The notes below the pieces were generated by a model. The model did not search any database. It saw only the letters and a list, made by a program, of their open reading frames with translations, and was not told where the DNA came from. The translations under genes and the position numbers were made by a program. This document shows, piece after piece, positions 1-5,903 of a stretch of DNA of 5,908 bases (positions within the stretch are counted from its first letter, which is position 1; each line of letters starts with the position of its first letter). The DNA is from BM714 sp964644525 (GTDB lineage Bacteria > Bacillota > Clostridia > Peptostreptococcales > BM714): the NCBI GenBank assembly GCA_964644525.1, contig CAZXWC010000093.1, forward strand, positions 1 to 5,908, read 5' to 3'.

Positions 1-21
1 TCCTTGATTGTTTCTATTCAT
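1..21 (-). CDS. Possible start of a further minus-strand gene, cut by window edge
   Basis: An ATG at 21-19 on the minus strand opens a frame reading MNRNNQG to the window edge with no stop. It is preceded by GGGGAG (35-30) at a spacing of 8 nt, a good Shine-Dalgarno match and the main reason for calling it. Seven residues are far too few to name a family. It lies about 110 bp past the transporter stop in the same orientation, so it could be a third gene of the malic enzyme/transporter unit or the first gene of another unit. A strong hairpin sits just 4 nt upstream of the ribosome binding site. The call rests only on start codon plus ribosome binding site and could be chance. Confidence 0.4.
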
Positions 22-38
22 ATCAATAACTCCCCAAC

Positions 39-72
39 GGCAAAAGGATGCGAACAGGCCGCATCCTTTGCC
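39..72 (-). terminator. Hairpin downstream of the transporter, possible intrinsic terminator
   Basis: The arms GGCAAAGGATGCG (72-60) and CGCATCCTTTTGCC (52-39), read on the minus strand, pair over 13 bp with a single bulged base around a 7-nt loop. The GC-rich core GGATGCG/CGCATCC is followed by TTTT on the minus strand, then GCC, so the U run is short. It lies about 60 bp after the transporter stop, where a terminator would be expected. The short U run and a ribosome binding site starting 4 nt further on leave open an intercistronic stabilising or attenuating hairpin. The near symmetry means it could also work on plus-strand transcripts. Confidence 0.5.
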
Positions 73-89
73 ATAATATGGATGGAGTC

Positions 90-109
90 AAAAAGGTACG
101 TCCCTTTTT
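90..109 (-). terminator. Weak AT-rich hairpin after the transporter gene
   Basis: On the minus strand AAAAAGG and CCTTTTT flank a 6-nt loop (GACGTA), giving a 7-bp stem with only two G-C pairs whose 3' arm is itself a T run. It starts about 24 bp after the transporter stop. It could act as a weak terminator or processing point ahead of the stronger hairpin at 39-72, but such A/T-rich small stems are common by chance. Confidence 0.22.
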
Positions 110-132
110 AGTCCTTTTATTTGTAAATAAAT

Positions 133-1443
133 CTATGCGAATATTTTAAGCAATGTTGTTGCAAGTATGATGATGAATGCGCCGCCGAGTCTGGATGAAA
201 TCTGTGCGAAAGGCATAAGAGCCATTCTCTTTGAAGCCGATAGAACCGCCACGTCTCCTGTTCCACCCATATTAGCCATGCAAAGGCCGGCTGTTATTGC
301 CGATTCGATTGGATAAAATCCCATGAAATATCCTACTATTCCTGATCCTATTACTGAGCCAACAATTGTTATGGCCACTAGAATGATGTACTGAATGGTA
401 AATGCCGAAAGCACTGCAGCAAGGTCCGTATAAGCCGCTCCGATTCCAATCAGAAGAGCCGGAGTCAAATTGTCCATTATGAATCTGAAGAACTGGTTTG
501 CACCGACTTCATAACGCTTGGGAAGTATTCCGAAAGCCTTGAATAGGGCAACCGAAATTATCATAAGCGCGTATGAATGAATCGGGATGAATTTGGCCAG
601 TATTTTGCCCCATACGAAGAAAGTTGTCGCAAGAGCCATTCCGACTCCCATTAGTTTTACGTCGATTGCATGGTTTGTTTCGGTCGGCGTAAAGTCGTCG
701 TTCTTGTTAATCATCAGTTCGCCGTTTCCTGTAAGTGAAGGTTTGGCTTTGCCTAGCTTGTCAAGCAATCCGGCTACAACGATTGCCATGGCGTTACCCA
801 TCGCAAGTGCAGGAATCATTACAGACAGCATTTCCTTTGGATCAACCGAGAAGAAATCTCCGAACATTTCTGAAAGGGGAACTGCACCGGCTCCCATTCC
901 GCCGCCCATGATAGGAATACCGATGTAGAGTATTGCCTGCTTCATACCATAGCCCATCATTCCTCCAACAATGCCTACAAGTCCGAGAGCTACAGCAACC
1001 CCGCCCAAAATGGCCGGCAAATAGCGAACCGAAGCCTTTATGAGAAGTTTTCTGTCCATTCCCAGTATACTTCCTGTAATAAGTGCCGCGATGTAGAAGC
1101 TAAGGAATGATCCTCCACTCTTTGTGAATGCAACCACTATGTCAGTTACATTTTCCGGTATTATTCCATAAGTGAACAGGGCCGCACTTCCGAAGATTAC
1201 AACTATTGGTCCCCCACCAAAATAATCTTTTATTATTGGAGTCCTGTTTCCTATTTCGTCGAGAATCGCTCCGAGTACCATCATAAATGGAATAGCTCCA
1301 ACCAATCCACTAGGCAAGACCCCCATGTAAACAGCCGCGAATACCACTGCCGCACACACTCCAAAAACCGGAAGGGACATTCCCATAATTTTAAAACCTT
1401 TCTCTTCGCCCATGTTGCTTTCAAGCTTTAATGACGTTGACAT
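133..1443 (-). CDS. 2-hydroxycarboxylate transporter (2HCT family), probable malate carrier (MaeP/CimH/CitS type)
   Basis: A secondary transporter of the cytoplasmic membrane that takes up a 2-hydroxycarboxylate such as L-malate, by cation symport or by exchange. The 436 residues are nearly all hydrophobic segments after a short polar N-terminus, the usual 2HCT length. Both family glycine loops are present: GGGMGAG at 180-186 and MGGTGD at 392-397, with AQISSRLGG at 413-421. By recalled CitS numbering, R418 fits the substrate-binding Arg428 and T395 fits Ser405, but the CitS Arg402 position is Met392. That favours a dicarboxylate over citrate (inference). The start is secure: AGGAGG (1457-1452) lies 8 nt before ATG. 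It is 35 bp downstream of malic enzyme with no terminator between, so the two are very likely co-transcribed. Family call is firm; malate rather than citrate is inferred mainly from the neighbour. Confidence 0.93.
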   Translation of the reverse strand: MSTSLKLESNMGEEKGFKIMGMSLPVFGVCAAVVFAAVYMGVLPSGLVGAIPFMMVLGAILDEIGNRTPIIKDYFGGGPIVVIFGSAALFTYGIIPENVTDIVVAFTKSGGSFLSFYIAALITGSILGMDRKLLIKASVRYLPAILGGVAVALGLVGIVGGMMGYGMKQAILYIGIPIMGGGMGAGAVPLSEMFGDFFSVDPKEMLSVMIPALAMGNAMAIVVAGLLDKLGKAKPSLTGNGELMINKNDDFTPTETNHAIDVKLMGVGMALATTFFVWGKILAKFIPIHSYALMIISVALFKAFGILPKRYEVGANQFFRFIMDNLTPALLIGIGAAYTDLAAVLSAFTIQYIILVAITIVGSVIGSGIVGYFMGFYPIESAITAGLCMANMGGTGDVAVLSASKRMALMPFAQISSRLGGAFIIILATTLLKIFA

Positions 1444-1478
1444 TTAAAAAACCTCCTCATAATATTTGTATGATTGCT

Positions 1479-2651
1479 CTATATTCTGCTAACGCCGCTT
1501 TTAATTGCTGCGTCTGCAACCGCTTTTGATACCCTTTCGACTATGCGCTCGTCGAACGGGTTTGGAATGATGTATTCCGGAGTAAGTTCCGATTCATCTA
1601 TTATTGAAGCAATTGCGATGGATGCGGCGATTTTCATTTCTTCATTTATGTCGGAAGCCCTTACGTCAAGGGTTCCCCTGAAAATTCCCGGGAATGCCAA
1701 TACATTGTTCAACTGATTGGAAAAATCGCTTCGGCCGGTCCCTACCACAAATGCCCCTGCCTTTTTTGCCAGGTCAGGCATTATTTCGGGTTCCGGATTC
1801 GCCATTGGAAATACAAGCGGTTTTTCGCTCATTGAAAAAACCATTTCCTCAGTAACAACCTTTGCGGCTGATACCCCTATGAAAACGTCCGTACCTTCCA
1901 TGGCTTCAGACAATGAGCCTCTTACTCCTTCGGGATTTGTCAGTTTGGCAATCTCTTCCTTGCTGAAATCGTTTTTGGGAGCCCCCGGATGGAGTATCCC
2001 CCTCCTGTCGCAAACCTTTATGTCCTTAGCGCCCAAAGCCAGAAGCATCTTTGCTATTGCGCTACCGGCGCTCCCCGCGCCGTTTATAACTATTCGTATG
2101 TCTTCAATTTTCTTGCCCGCCAATTTCAAAGCATTTATCATCCCGGCTATTACCACAACCGCAGTTCCGTGCTGATCGTCATGGAAAACCGGAATGTCCA
2201 GCTCTGCCTTTAGGCGTCTTTCTATTTCGACGCATCTAGGTGCCGAAATATCCTCTAGATTGATCCCTCCAAAGGTAGGTGCCATGCGTTTTACTGTTTC
2301 AACTATCTCGTCAACATCCTTTGTTTCCAGACAAATCGGGAAAGCGTCAACATCACCAAATTCTTTGAACAGTACAGCTTTTCCCTCCATAACAGGCATT
2401 GCCGCTTCGGGTCCTATGTCCCCAAGTCCAAGAACCGCTGTGCCGTCACTTACAACAGCGACGAGATTGCCCTTGGATGTGTATTTGTAGACCAGGTTTT
2501 TGTCTTCGTTGATTTTTCTGCAAGGTTCCGCAACTCCAGGCGTGTAAGCAGTGCTCAGGTCGTCCTTGTTTGCAACAGCCACCTTCGAAGTAACAGAAAT
2601 CTTGCCTTTGTTTTCCTCATGCATTTTCAAGCTTATTTCCGAGTAATTCAT
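1479..2651 (-). CDS. Malic enzyme, short NAD-type (MaeE-like)
   Basis: Cytoplasmic enzyme that oxidatively decarboxylates L-malate to pyruvate and CO2 while reducing NAD(P)+. At 390 aa it is the short bacterial form, without the phosphotransacetylase-like C-terminal domain of MaeB. Visible motifs in order: YTPGVAEPC (36-44) with catalytic Tyr36; SDGTAVLGLGDIGP (68-81); EGKAVLFK (89-96) with catalytic Lys91; NLEDISAP (131-138) with metal ligands Glu133/Asp134; FHDDQHGT (156-163) with a further metal-ligand Asp; a Rossmann loop GAGSAG (191-196); and MANPEPE (283-289). Acidic Asp215 after the second Rossmann strand is compatible with NAD+ preference, but cofactor choice is not settled. The ATG at 2651-2649 follows a run of six G (2666-2661) with 9 nt spacing, an unusual ribosome binding site. 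First gene of the enzyme-transporter unit. Oxaloacetate-decarboxylating relatives such as CitM cannot be fully excluded. Confidence 0.95.
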   Translation of the reverse strand: MNYSEISLKMHEENKGKISVTSKVAVANKDDLSTAYTPGVAEPCRKINEDKNLVYKYTSKGNLVAVVSDGTAVLGLGDIGPEAAMPVMEGKAVLFKEFGDVDAFPICLETKDVDEIVETVKRMAPTFGGINLEDISAPRCVEIERRLKAELDIPVFHDDQHGTAVVVIAGMINALKLAGKKIEDIRIVINGAGSAGSAIAKMLLALGAKDIKVCDRRGILHPGAPKNDFSKEEIAKLTNPEGVRGSLSEAMEGTDVFIGVSAAKVVTEEMVFSMSEKPLVFPMANPEPEIMPDLAKKAGAFVVGTGRSDFSNQLNNVLAFPGIFRGTLDVRASDINEEMKIAASIAIASIIDESELTPEYIIPNPFDERIVERVSKAVADAAIKSGVSRI

Positions 2652-2703
2652 AATATTTTGCCCCCCATGAATGAATTCATTAAAAAGTCAATTTCTTGTC
2701 TTC

Positions 2704-2731
2704 ATAATAAACGAGGCTTGCCAACTGGCAA
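2704..2731 (-). promoter_or_regulatory. Predicted promoter of the malic enzyme-transporter unit
   Basis: On the minus strand, TTGCCA (2731-2726) matches the -35 consensus at 5 of 6 and TATTAT (2709-2704) matches the -10 at 5 of 6, with a 16-bp spacer. This would start transcription near 2697 and give a leader of about 45 nt before the malic enzyme ATG. The -35 box and most of the spacer lie inside the palindrome at 2714-2735. A second TTGACT at 2692-2687 has no acceptable -10 at the right distance. Predicted from sequence only. Confidence 0.5.
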
Positions 2732-2735
2732 GCCT
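2714..2735. promoter_or_regulatory. Perfect 10+2+10 palindrome over the promoter, operator candidate
   Basis: The half-site AGGCTTGCCA and its exact complement TGGCAAGCCT flank a 2-bp centre. No mismatch occurs across 22 bp, and the site is much more GC-rich than its surroundings. It covers the predicted -35 and most of the spacer, where a bound dimeric repressor would block RNA polymerase. As RNA it could fold into a 9-bp stem with a 4-nt loop, but neither strand has a proper U run after it, so a terminator role is less likely. I do not recognise the half-site as that of a named regulator. Confidence 0.5.
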
Positions 2736-2747
2736 TACCATCTTAAG

Positions 2748-2775
2748 AAAAACATTTAGTCAATAAAAAACATTT
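2748..2775 (-). promoter_or_regulatory. Direct repeats AAATGTTTTT, candidate response-regulator binding site
   Basis: AAATGTTTTT occurs twice on the minus strand (2775-2766 and 2757-2748), 18 bp apart start to start. With the predicted promoter, the repeats fall at roughly -78 to -51, a usual place for an activator. L. casei MaeR is reported, as I recall, to bind direct repeats of the form TTATT(A/T)AA; the first repeat runs into TTATTGAC, matching 6 of 8. They are plausible sites for the regulator encoded just upstream, but the DNA is AT-rich and short repeats arise easily. Confidence 0.35.
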
Positions 2776-2793
2776 CGTTAATGTTATGTCGAT

Positions 2794-2832
2794 AAAAAAA
2801 AAGAATAGCCAGTCCCGAAGGACCGATTATTC
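2794..2832 (-). terminator. Strong intrinsic terminator of the kinase-regulator operon
   Basis: On the minus strand the arms GAATAATCGGTCC and GGACTGGCTATTC pair over 13 positions with one A-C mismatch and two G-U wobbles. They are capped by TTCG closed by a C-G pair (the very stable C(UUCG)G tetraloop) and followed directly by nine T (2802-2794). It starts 55 bp after the regulator's stop codon. This is a textbook rho-independent terminator, and it separates the regulatory pair from the malic enzyme unit downstream, which therefore needs its own promoter. Confidence 0.92.
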
Positions 2833-2887
2833 AACGATTTTTTATTCATATTCTACATAAAGTTCATAAAAACCACAAATTCTATTT

Positions 2888-3571
2888 TCACTCTTTTATT
2901 ATCCTGTATACATAACTTGGCCTGCCTACGCTTCCATACTCGACTTCACACTCTATATTTCCTATTGAATCGAGATACTCAAGATATCTTCTGGCCGTCA
3001 CACGGCTTACTCCGGCTTTTTCAGCCACCTCGTCGGCATTTAAAAAAACATCCTCATTATCTTCCAACTTACGCCTGATCCTCTCCAAAGTTTTTTCATG
3101 CAAGCCCTTGGGCAGCCTTTTTTTGCTCTTGAACCCCCCGGCTCTTCCCTTTGTAAGATTATCTATATCCTCCTGGCTGACAGAACCCTCTTCATTGAAA
3201 AATTTATATCTTCCCCTGTACTTTTCCAGGGCATCCTTAAGTCTTTCGAATTTGAATGGCTTGATAAGATAATCCACTGCCCCCAACTTGAGGGCCTTGT
3301 CAATAACTTCGAGTTCCTTGGCTGCCGTCACAAGGATTACATCAACTTGAATGAAACGCTTGCGTATCTCCTCCAAAAGCTCAATGCCGTTTGTCTTGGG
3401 CATGTAAATATCTAAAACCACCAAATCTATATCTTGTGTCCGCAGTACCTTCAAAGCTTCCACGCCGTCGCCAACTTTCTTGACAACCGAAAAACCCGCA
3501 ATCGAATCTACATACCTTTGGTTAAGGTAAGCAACCATAGGATCGTCTTCCACAACCAATACCTTAATCAT
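2888..3571 (-). CDS. Response regulator, CitB/DcuR/MaeR type
   Basis: Cytoplasmic transcription regulator, partner of the overlapping sensor kinase. The receiver domain (about 1-120) has the acidic pair Asp9/Asp10, phospho-acceptor Asp54 in VVLDIYMP, Thr82 and Lys104 in IKPF, all intact. The family phrase DPMVAYLNQRYVD follows the first acidic residues. A linker of about 35 residues rich in Lys/Arg/Gly leads to a C-terminal winged helix-turn-helix (about 160-227) with NADEVAEKAGVSRVTARRYL and VGRPSYVYRI, typical of the CitB/DcuR/MaeR subfamily. Length (227 aa) is normal. The ATG overlaps the kinase stop by 8 bp, and its AAGGAGG ribosome binding site lies 6 nt upstream inside the kinase gene, so translation is probably coupled. 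Likely target: the malic enzyme-transporter promoter downstream. Whether it also controls its own operon is unknown. Confidence 0.94.
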   Translation of the reverse strand: MIKVLVVEDDPMVAYLNQRYVDSIAGFSVVKKVGDGVEALKVLRTQDIDLVVLDIYMPKTNGIELLEEIRKRFIQVDVILVTAAKELEVIDKALKLGAVDYLIKPFKFERLKDALEKYRGRYKFFNEEGSVSQEDIDNLTKGRAGGFKSKKRLPKGLHEKTLERIRRKLEDNEDVFLNADEVAEKAGVSRVTARRYLEYLDSIGNIECEVEYGSVGRPSYVYRIIKE

Positions 3572-5168
3572 AGTCTGCCTCCTTGGGAAGTGTCACTCTA
3601 AACAATGTTCCCACACCTGTTTCAGAATCCACATTTATCTCTCCGCCCAGTTCTTTAACCGTCTTTCCTACGATGAAGAGTCCCTCTCCGCCGCTTCCTT
3701 CTTTCGTCGTGTATCCTTTTTGAAATATTCTGCTCAATCCACCTTTTGAAATACCAATTCCCCTGTCTTCTACTTCAATAAAAATGGTCTCGCTGTCCTC
3801 AAAAACATAAAGTTTTACAATTCTGTTCTCTTCAGTGTCCCGAGTGGCAAAAAAAGCATTTTCAAGTATATTGCCCAATATCTTGACAATGGAGCTGCTA
3901 TTTATTCGTCCATGATTACGCTCCAATCGACTTCTCTCGTCAATTTGTACAATAACTCCCAATTCTCCTGCGCGGCTCATTTTCCCCAAAAGCAAGCCTG
4001 CAACAGTAGGATCCTGAATCCTCTTTACAATCCCGGCAGTCAATGTCTGTTGGTTCCTAGTAATACCCATTATATACTTTTCAGCCTCTGCGTAGTCCTT
4101 TATCTGTATCAAACCCAAAACCACATGGAGCTTGTTCATGAATTCATGGGTATTGGCCCGAAGGGCCTCTACAATCTGATTTACCCCAGTCAATTCCTCC
4201 GCAATTTTAAGAACTTCAGTCTTGTCCCTGAAAGTAGCCACCGCCCCGAGAATCTTTCCCTCTCTTATGATTGGTACACGGTTGGTCAATATGACCTTGT
4301 CCCCCACAATCTGCTCACTATCGTATTCTGCTTTTCCCGTCTTGAGTACTACCACGAGTCTGCTTGTGGGAAACACCGACTCGACGCTCTTTCCAATTAA
4401 AGTCGCTGCATTCTTTTGTCTGCTCCCCAATATTTGGAGGGCAGAATCATTTACAAGAGTTACACGCCCTTCCCCGTCCACGGATATTATGCCCTCGTGA
4501 ATTGCATCAAGCATTCCGGCCTTTTCAGTATAAAGCTTGGAAATTTCCTCCGGCTCAAGTCCCAGCAAAGATTTTTTTATGTTTCCAGCCAATAAAAACG
4601 CTCCGGCAATACCAATGAATATGGTAAGAAAGACAAGAAACACTATTGTCTTCATTGCATCCTTCTTTGCTTTGGCTATGCTTTTAGTCAGTGTTCCTAC
4701 AGCTACAAAACCAACTTGTTCACTTTCGCAGAATATGGGAGCAAATGCGCGCAAAGATTTTCCCAGCGTTCCAACGCTCTCCGAAATGTATGCCTCCCCG
4801 CTCGAAACAACCTTCTTGTCGTCTCCGCCTACAAATTTTTTGCCAATCCGCTCTTCCACCGGATGTGAATACCTTATGCTGTCCATGTCCGCAACAACAA
4901 TGAACTCTATGTCTTCTACCGCTTCAAGATACCTTGAAATCTCCGTCTGTACCTTTTCCGAAATTTCCTTTTTAGAAAGAGCTTTCGCAATATCTTCCGA
5001 TTTTGAGACCAATGCCGCTATATTGCGTATATTTTCCTCCACTCTGGTCTGAACATTTTCATTTGTCCATGTGGTTGCAAAAGACGCCAAAATCGCAACT
5101 GAAACCAAAACCAGAATAATTACAAGCATCATTATTTTTGTTTCCAGCTTCAGTACACGCTTAAACAT
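3564..5168 (-). CDS. Sensor histidine kinase, DcuS/CitA/MaeK type (C4-dicarboxylate or malate sensor)
   Basis: Membrane-bound sensor of extracellular di- or tricarboxylates. Layout of the 534 aa: transmembrane helix about 12-34; extracytoplasmic PAS-like (sCache) domain about 35-172; second helix about 173-195; family linker LLGLEPEEI (201-209); cytoplasmic PAS about 213-320; histidine box RANTHEFMNKLH with phospho-acceptor His341; N box with Asn433/Asn437; DRGIGI (468-473); and the nucleotide-binding glycines GSGGEG (491-496). In the sensor domain, R99-Y-S-H102 and R140-A-F142 fit the ligand residues Arg107/His110 and Arg147/Phe149 of E. coli DcuS (recalled numbering), supporting a carboxylate ligand. 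All catalytic boxes look intact. Start: ATG preceded by AAAGGTG (5180-5174). First gene of the two-gene regulatory operon. Malate as ligand is inferred from the adjacent enzyme; fumarate, succinate or citrate remain possible. Confidence 0.94.
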   Translation of the reverse strand: MFKRVLKLETKIMMLVIILVLVSVAILASFATTWTNENVQTRVEENIRNIAALVSKSEDIAKALSKKEISEKVQTEISRYLEAVEDIEFIVVADMDSIRYSHPVEERIGKKFVGGDDKKVVSSGEAYISESVGTLGKSLRAFAPIFCESEQVGFVAVGTLTKSIAKAKKDAMKTIVFLVFLTIFIGIAGAFLLAGNIKKSLLGLEPEEISKLYTEKAGMLDAIHEGIISVDGEGRVTLVNDSALQILGSRQKNAATLIGKSVESVFPTSRLVVVLKTGKAEYDSEQIVGDKVILTNRVPIIREGKILGAVATFRDKTEVLKIAEELTGVNQIVEALRANTHEFMNKLHVVLGLIQIKDYAEAEKYIMGITRNQQTLTAGIVKRIQDPTVAGLLLGKMSRAGELGVIVQIDERSRLERNHGRINSSSIVKILGNILENAFFATRDTEENRIVKLYVFEDSETIFIEVEDRGIGISKGGLSRIFQKGYTTKEGSGGEGLFIVGKTVKELGGEINVDSETGVGTLFRVTLPKEADYD

Positions 5169-5218
5169 AAAATCACCTTTCTTTGAATAGAATCAAAAAT
5201 TGCAAATATCTTTTTACA

Positions 5219-5227
5219 ATTATATCA
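5219..5227 (-). promoter_or_regulatory. Extended -10 promoter for the kinase-regulator operon
   Basis: TGATATAAT on the minus strand (5227-5219) is a perfect -10 hexamer with the extended TG one base upstream. No good -35 lies 16-18 bp further up, which the extended -10 can compensate. Transcription would start near 5212, leaving a leader of about 44 nt. A near copy of this sequence (TGTGATATCAT) occurs about 115 bp upstream on the same strand. Confidence 0.5.
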
Positions 5228-5385
5228 CAGAGACATTTTCCAACGGCAAAAAAGAGCGAAACCGTGCCCATTTGGGGTTGAATTTTGCTTTTGGCTTGCG
5301 CAATCAAAAATTTCTTGTTTTTTTTAATTGAACTTATGATATCACACAATGCCAAATGATGCTGTCGGATTGAATAAGTTTATTA

Positions 5386-5394
5386 TGCTATAAT
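5386..5394 (+). promoter_or_regulatory. Extended -10 promoter for the small cysteine-rich gene
   Basis: TGCTATAAT on the plus strand is a perfect -10 with an extended TG element. The -35 region is weak: TTGAAT at 5370-5375 is too close, with 13 bp spacing. Transcription would start near 5401, giving a leader of about 60 nt. The leader contains a small 5-bp hairpin (CCGAA 5404-5408 with TTCGG 5418-5422), too weak to call a riboswitch. This promoter and the kinase promoter diverge within the same 292-bp gap. Confidence 0.5.
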
Positions 5395-5460
5395 TACATT
5401 AACCCGAACTCGTTTGCTTCGGAATTTTACTTATGTTTAAAAAAAAACGGGAGAAAACAT

Positions 5461-5766
5461 ATGAAAGAAATATTGGTGTTGGGATCCGAATGTATGAAAA
5501 GCTCTTACTATCGAGACATGGTGCAGGATATAATTGACAGTATGAATTTGAATATAAAAGTGATTAAAATTATTGACCCTTTGAAAATTGAGAATTACGG
5601 TATTGAAGTGGGTTGTTCGAATTCATGCTGTCCGGGCTGCAACTTTGTCAATATCGGTAAAGATGAAAAACACACTCCGGCGCTTGCTGTTGACGGGAAA
5701 GTCGTATTCCACAGCAGTTTCCCGTCCAGGCATGAGTTTGTAAATATGTTGAAGAGCAAAATTTGA
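5461..5766 (+). CDS. Small thioredoxin-fold protein with altered active site and cysteine-rich insertion
   Basis: A 101-aa cytoplasmic protein with no signal peptide or membrane segment. The N-terminal strand and turn (ILVLGSEC), the following helix, the DPLKIENYGI stretch, the cis-proline motif TPAL (72-75) with DGKVV (78-82), and a final helix all match the order seen in small redox-active disulfide proteins (thioredoxin_3-like), which are usually near 77 aa. Two differences stand out. The expected CxxC is C11-M-K-S14, so the second cysteine is missing. About 20 extra residues between YGI and TPAL carry C52-x3-C56-C57-x2-C60. Such a cluster could bind metal or an iron-sulfur centre, or supply alternative redox cysteines (inference). 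Start: GGGAG (5449-5453) 7 nt before ATG. It has its own promoter, diverges from the kinase gene, and ends at a terminator, so it is probably monocistronic and not part of the malate module. Biological role unknown. Confidence 0.8.
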   Translation: MKEILVLGSECMKSSYYRDMVQDIIDSMNLNIKVIKIIDPLKIENYGIEVGCSNSCCPGCNFVNIGKDEKHTPALAVDGKVVFHSSFPSRHEFVNMLKSKI

Positions 5767-5823
5767 TTTTGTAGACACGTTATGAAAAAATCCTTTGCTT
5801 GCAGAAAGATAAAATGCAACAAA

Positions 5824-5851
5824 AAAAAGAGGGCTCTAAAGCTCTCTTTTT
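5824..5851 (+). terminator. Intrinsic terminator of the small cysteine-rich gene
   Basis: AAAAAGAGGGCT (5824-5835) pairs with AGCTCTCTTTTT (5840-5851) over 12 positions with one G-U wobble around a CTAA loop, and the 3' arm ends in five T. It lies 57 bp after the stop codon of the gene at 5461-5766. The A run on the 5' side would let it act in both directions. Confidence 0.85.
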
Positions 5852-5870
5852 ATGATGGTTCTATAATATA

Positions 5871-5903
5871 TGGTGTTGGTGAGAAATCACTAGCACCATT
5901 TTT
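5871..5903 (+). terminator. Second hairpin with GAAA loop and T run at the right edge
   Basis: TGGTGTTGGTGA (5871-5882) pairs with TCACTAGCACCA (5887-5898) over 12 positions with two G-U wobbles, capped by a stable GAAA tetraloop and followed by TTTTT (5899-5903). By form it is a plus-strand intrinsic terminator, 20 bp after the previous one. A TATAAT (5862-5867) lies just upstream, so it may instead be the start of a new element or leader that continues beyond the window. No coding sequence is visible here. Confidence 0.6.

Noticed and set aside
587..928. Plus-strand frame of 113 codons opposite the transporter gene
   Set aside because: It lies wholly antisense to a clear family member and its composition (Pro/Ser/Ile rich) is typical of a shadow of a hydrophobic gene.
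1717..2490. Several plus-strand frames (1717-2175, 1989-2213, 2194-2490) opposite malic enzyme
   Set aside because: They are antisense to conserved malic enzyme motifs, lack ribosome binding sites and show no recognisable domains.
1479..2651. Malolactic enzyme (malate to lactate) as an alternative identity
   Set aside because: Malolactic enzymes belong to the long (about 540 aa) malic enzyme group; this 390-aa protein has the short bacterial layout.
2670..2681. 12-bp palindrome AATGAATTCATT in the malic enzyme leader
   Set aside because: Short, AT-rich and inside the predicted transcript near the ribosome binding site; no reason to see it as more than chance.
2714..2735. Palindrome as an intrinsic terminator
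   Set aside because: No U run follows on either strand, a much better terminator lies about 60 bp upstream on the same strand, and the dyad overlaps a good promoter match.
3912..5052. Plus-strand frames of 70-171 codons opposite the sensor kinase
   Set aside because: All are shadows of the conserved kinase reading frame and overlap one another in different frames.
5173..5355. 60-codon minus-strand frame upstream of the kinase gene
   Set aside because: It begins at a TTG without a ribosome binding site, covers the predicted kinase promoter and leader, and its product resembles no family I know.
5404..5422. Small hairpin in the leader of the cysteine-rich gene as a riboswitch
   Set aside because: Only a 5-bp stem, with no conserved riboswitch core and no alternative terminator before the start codon.
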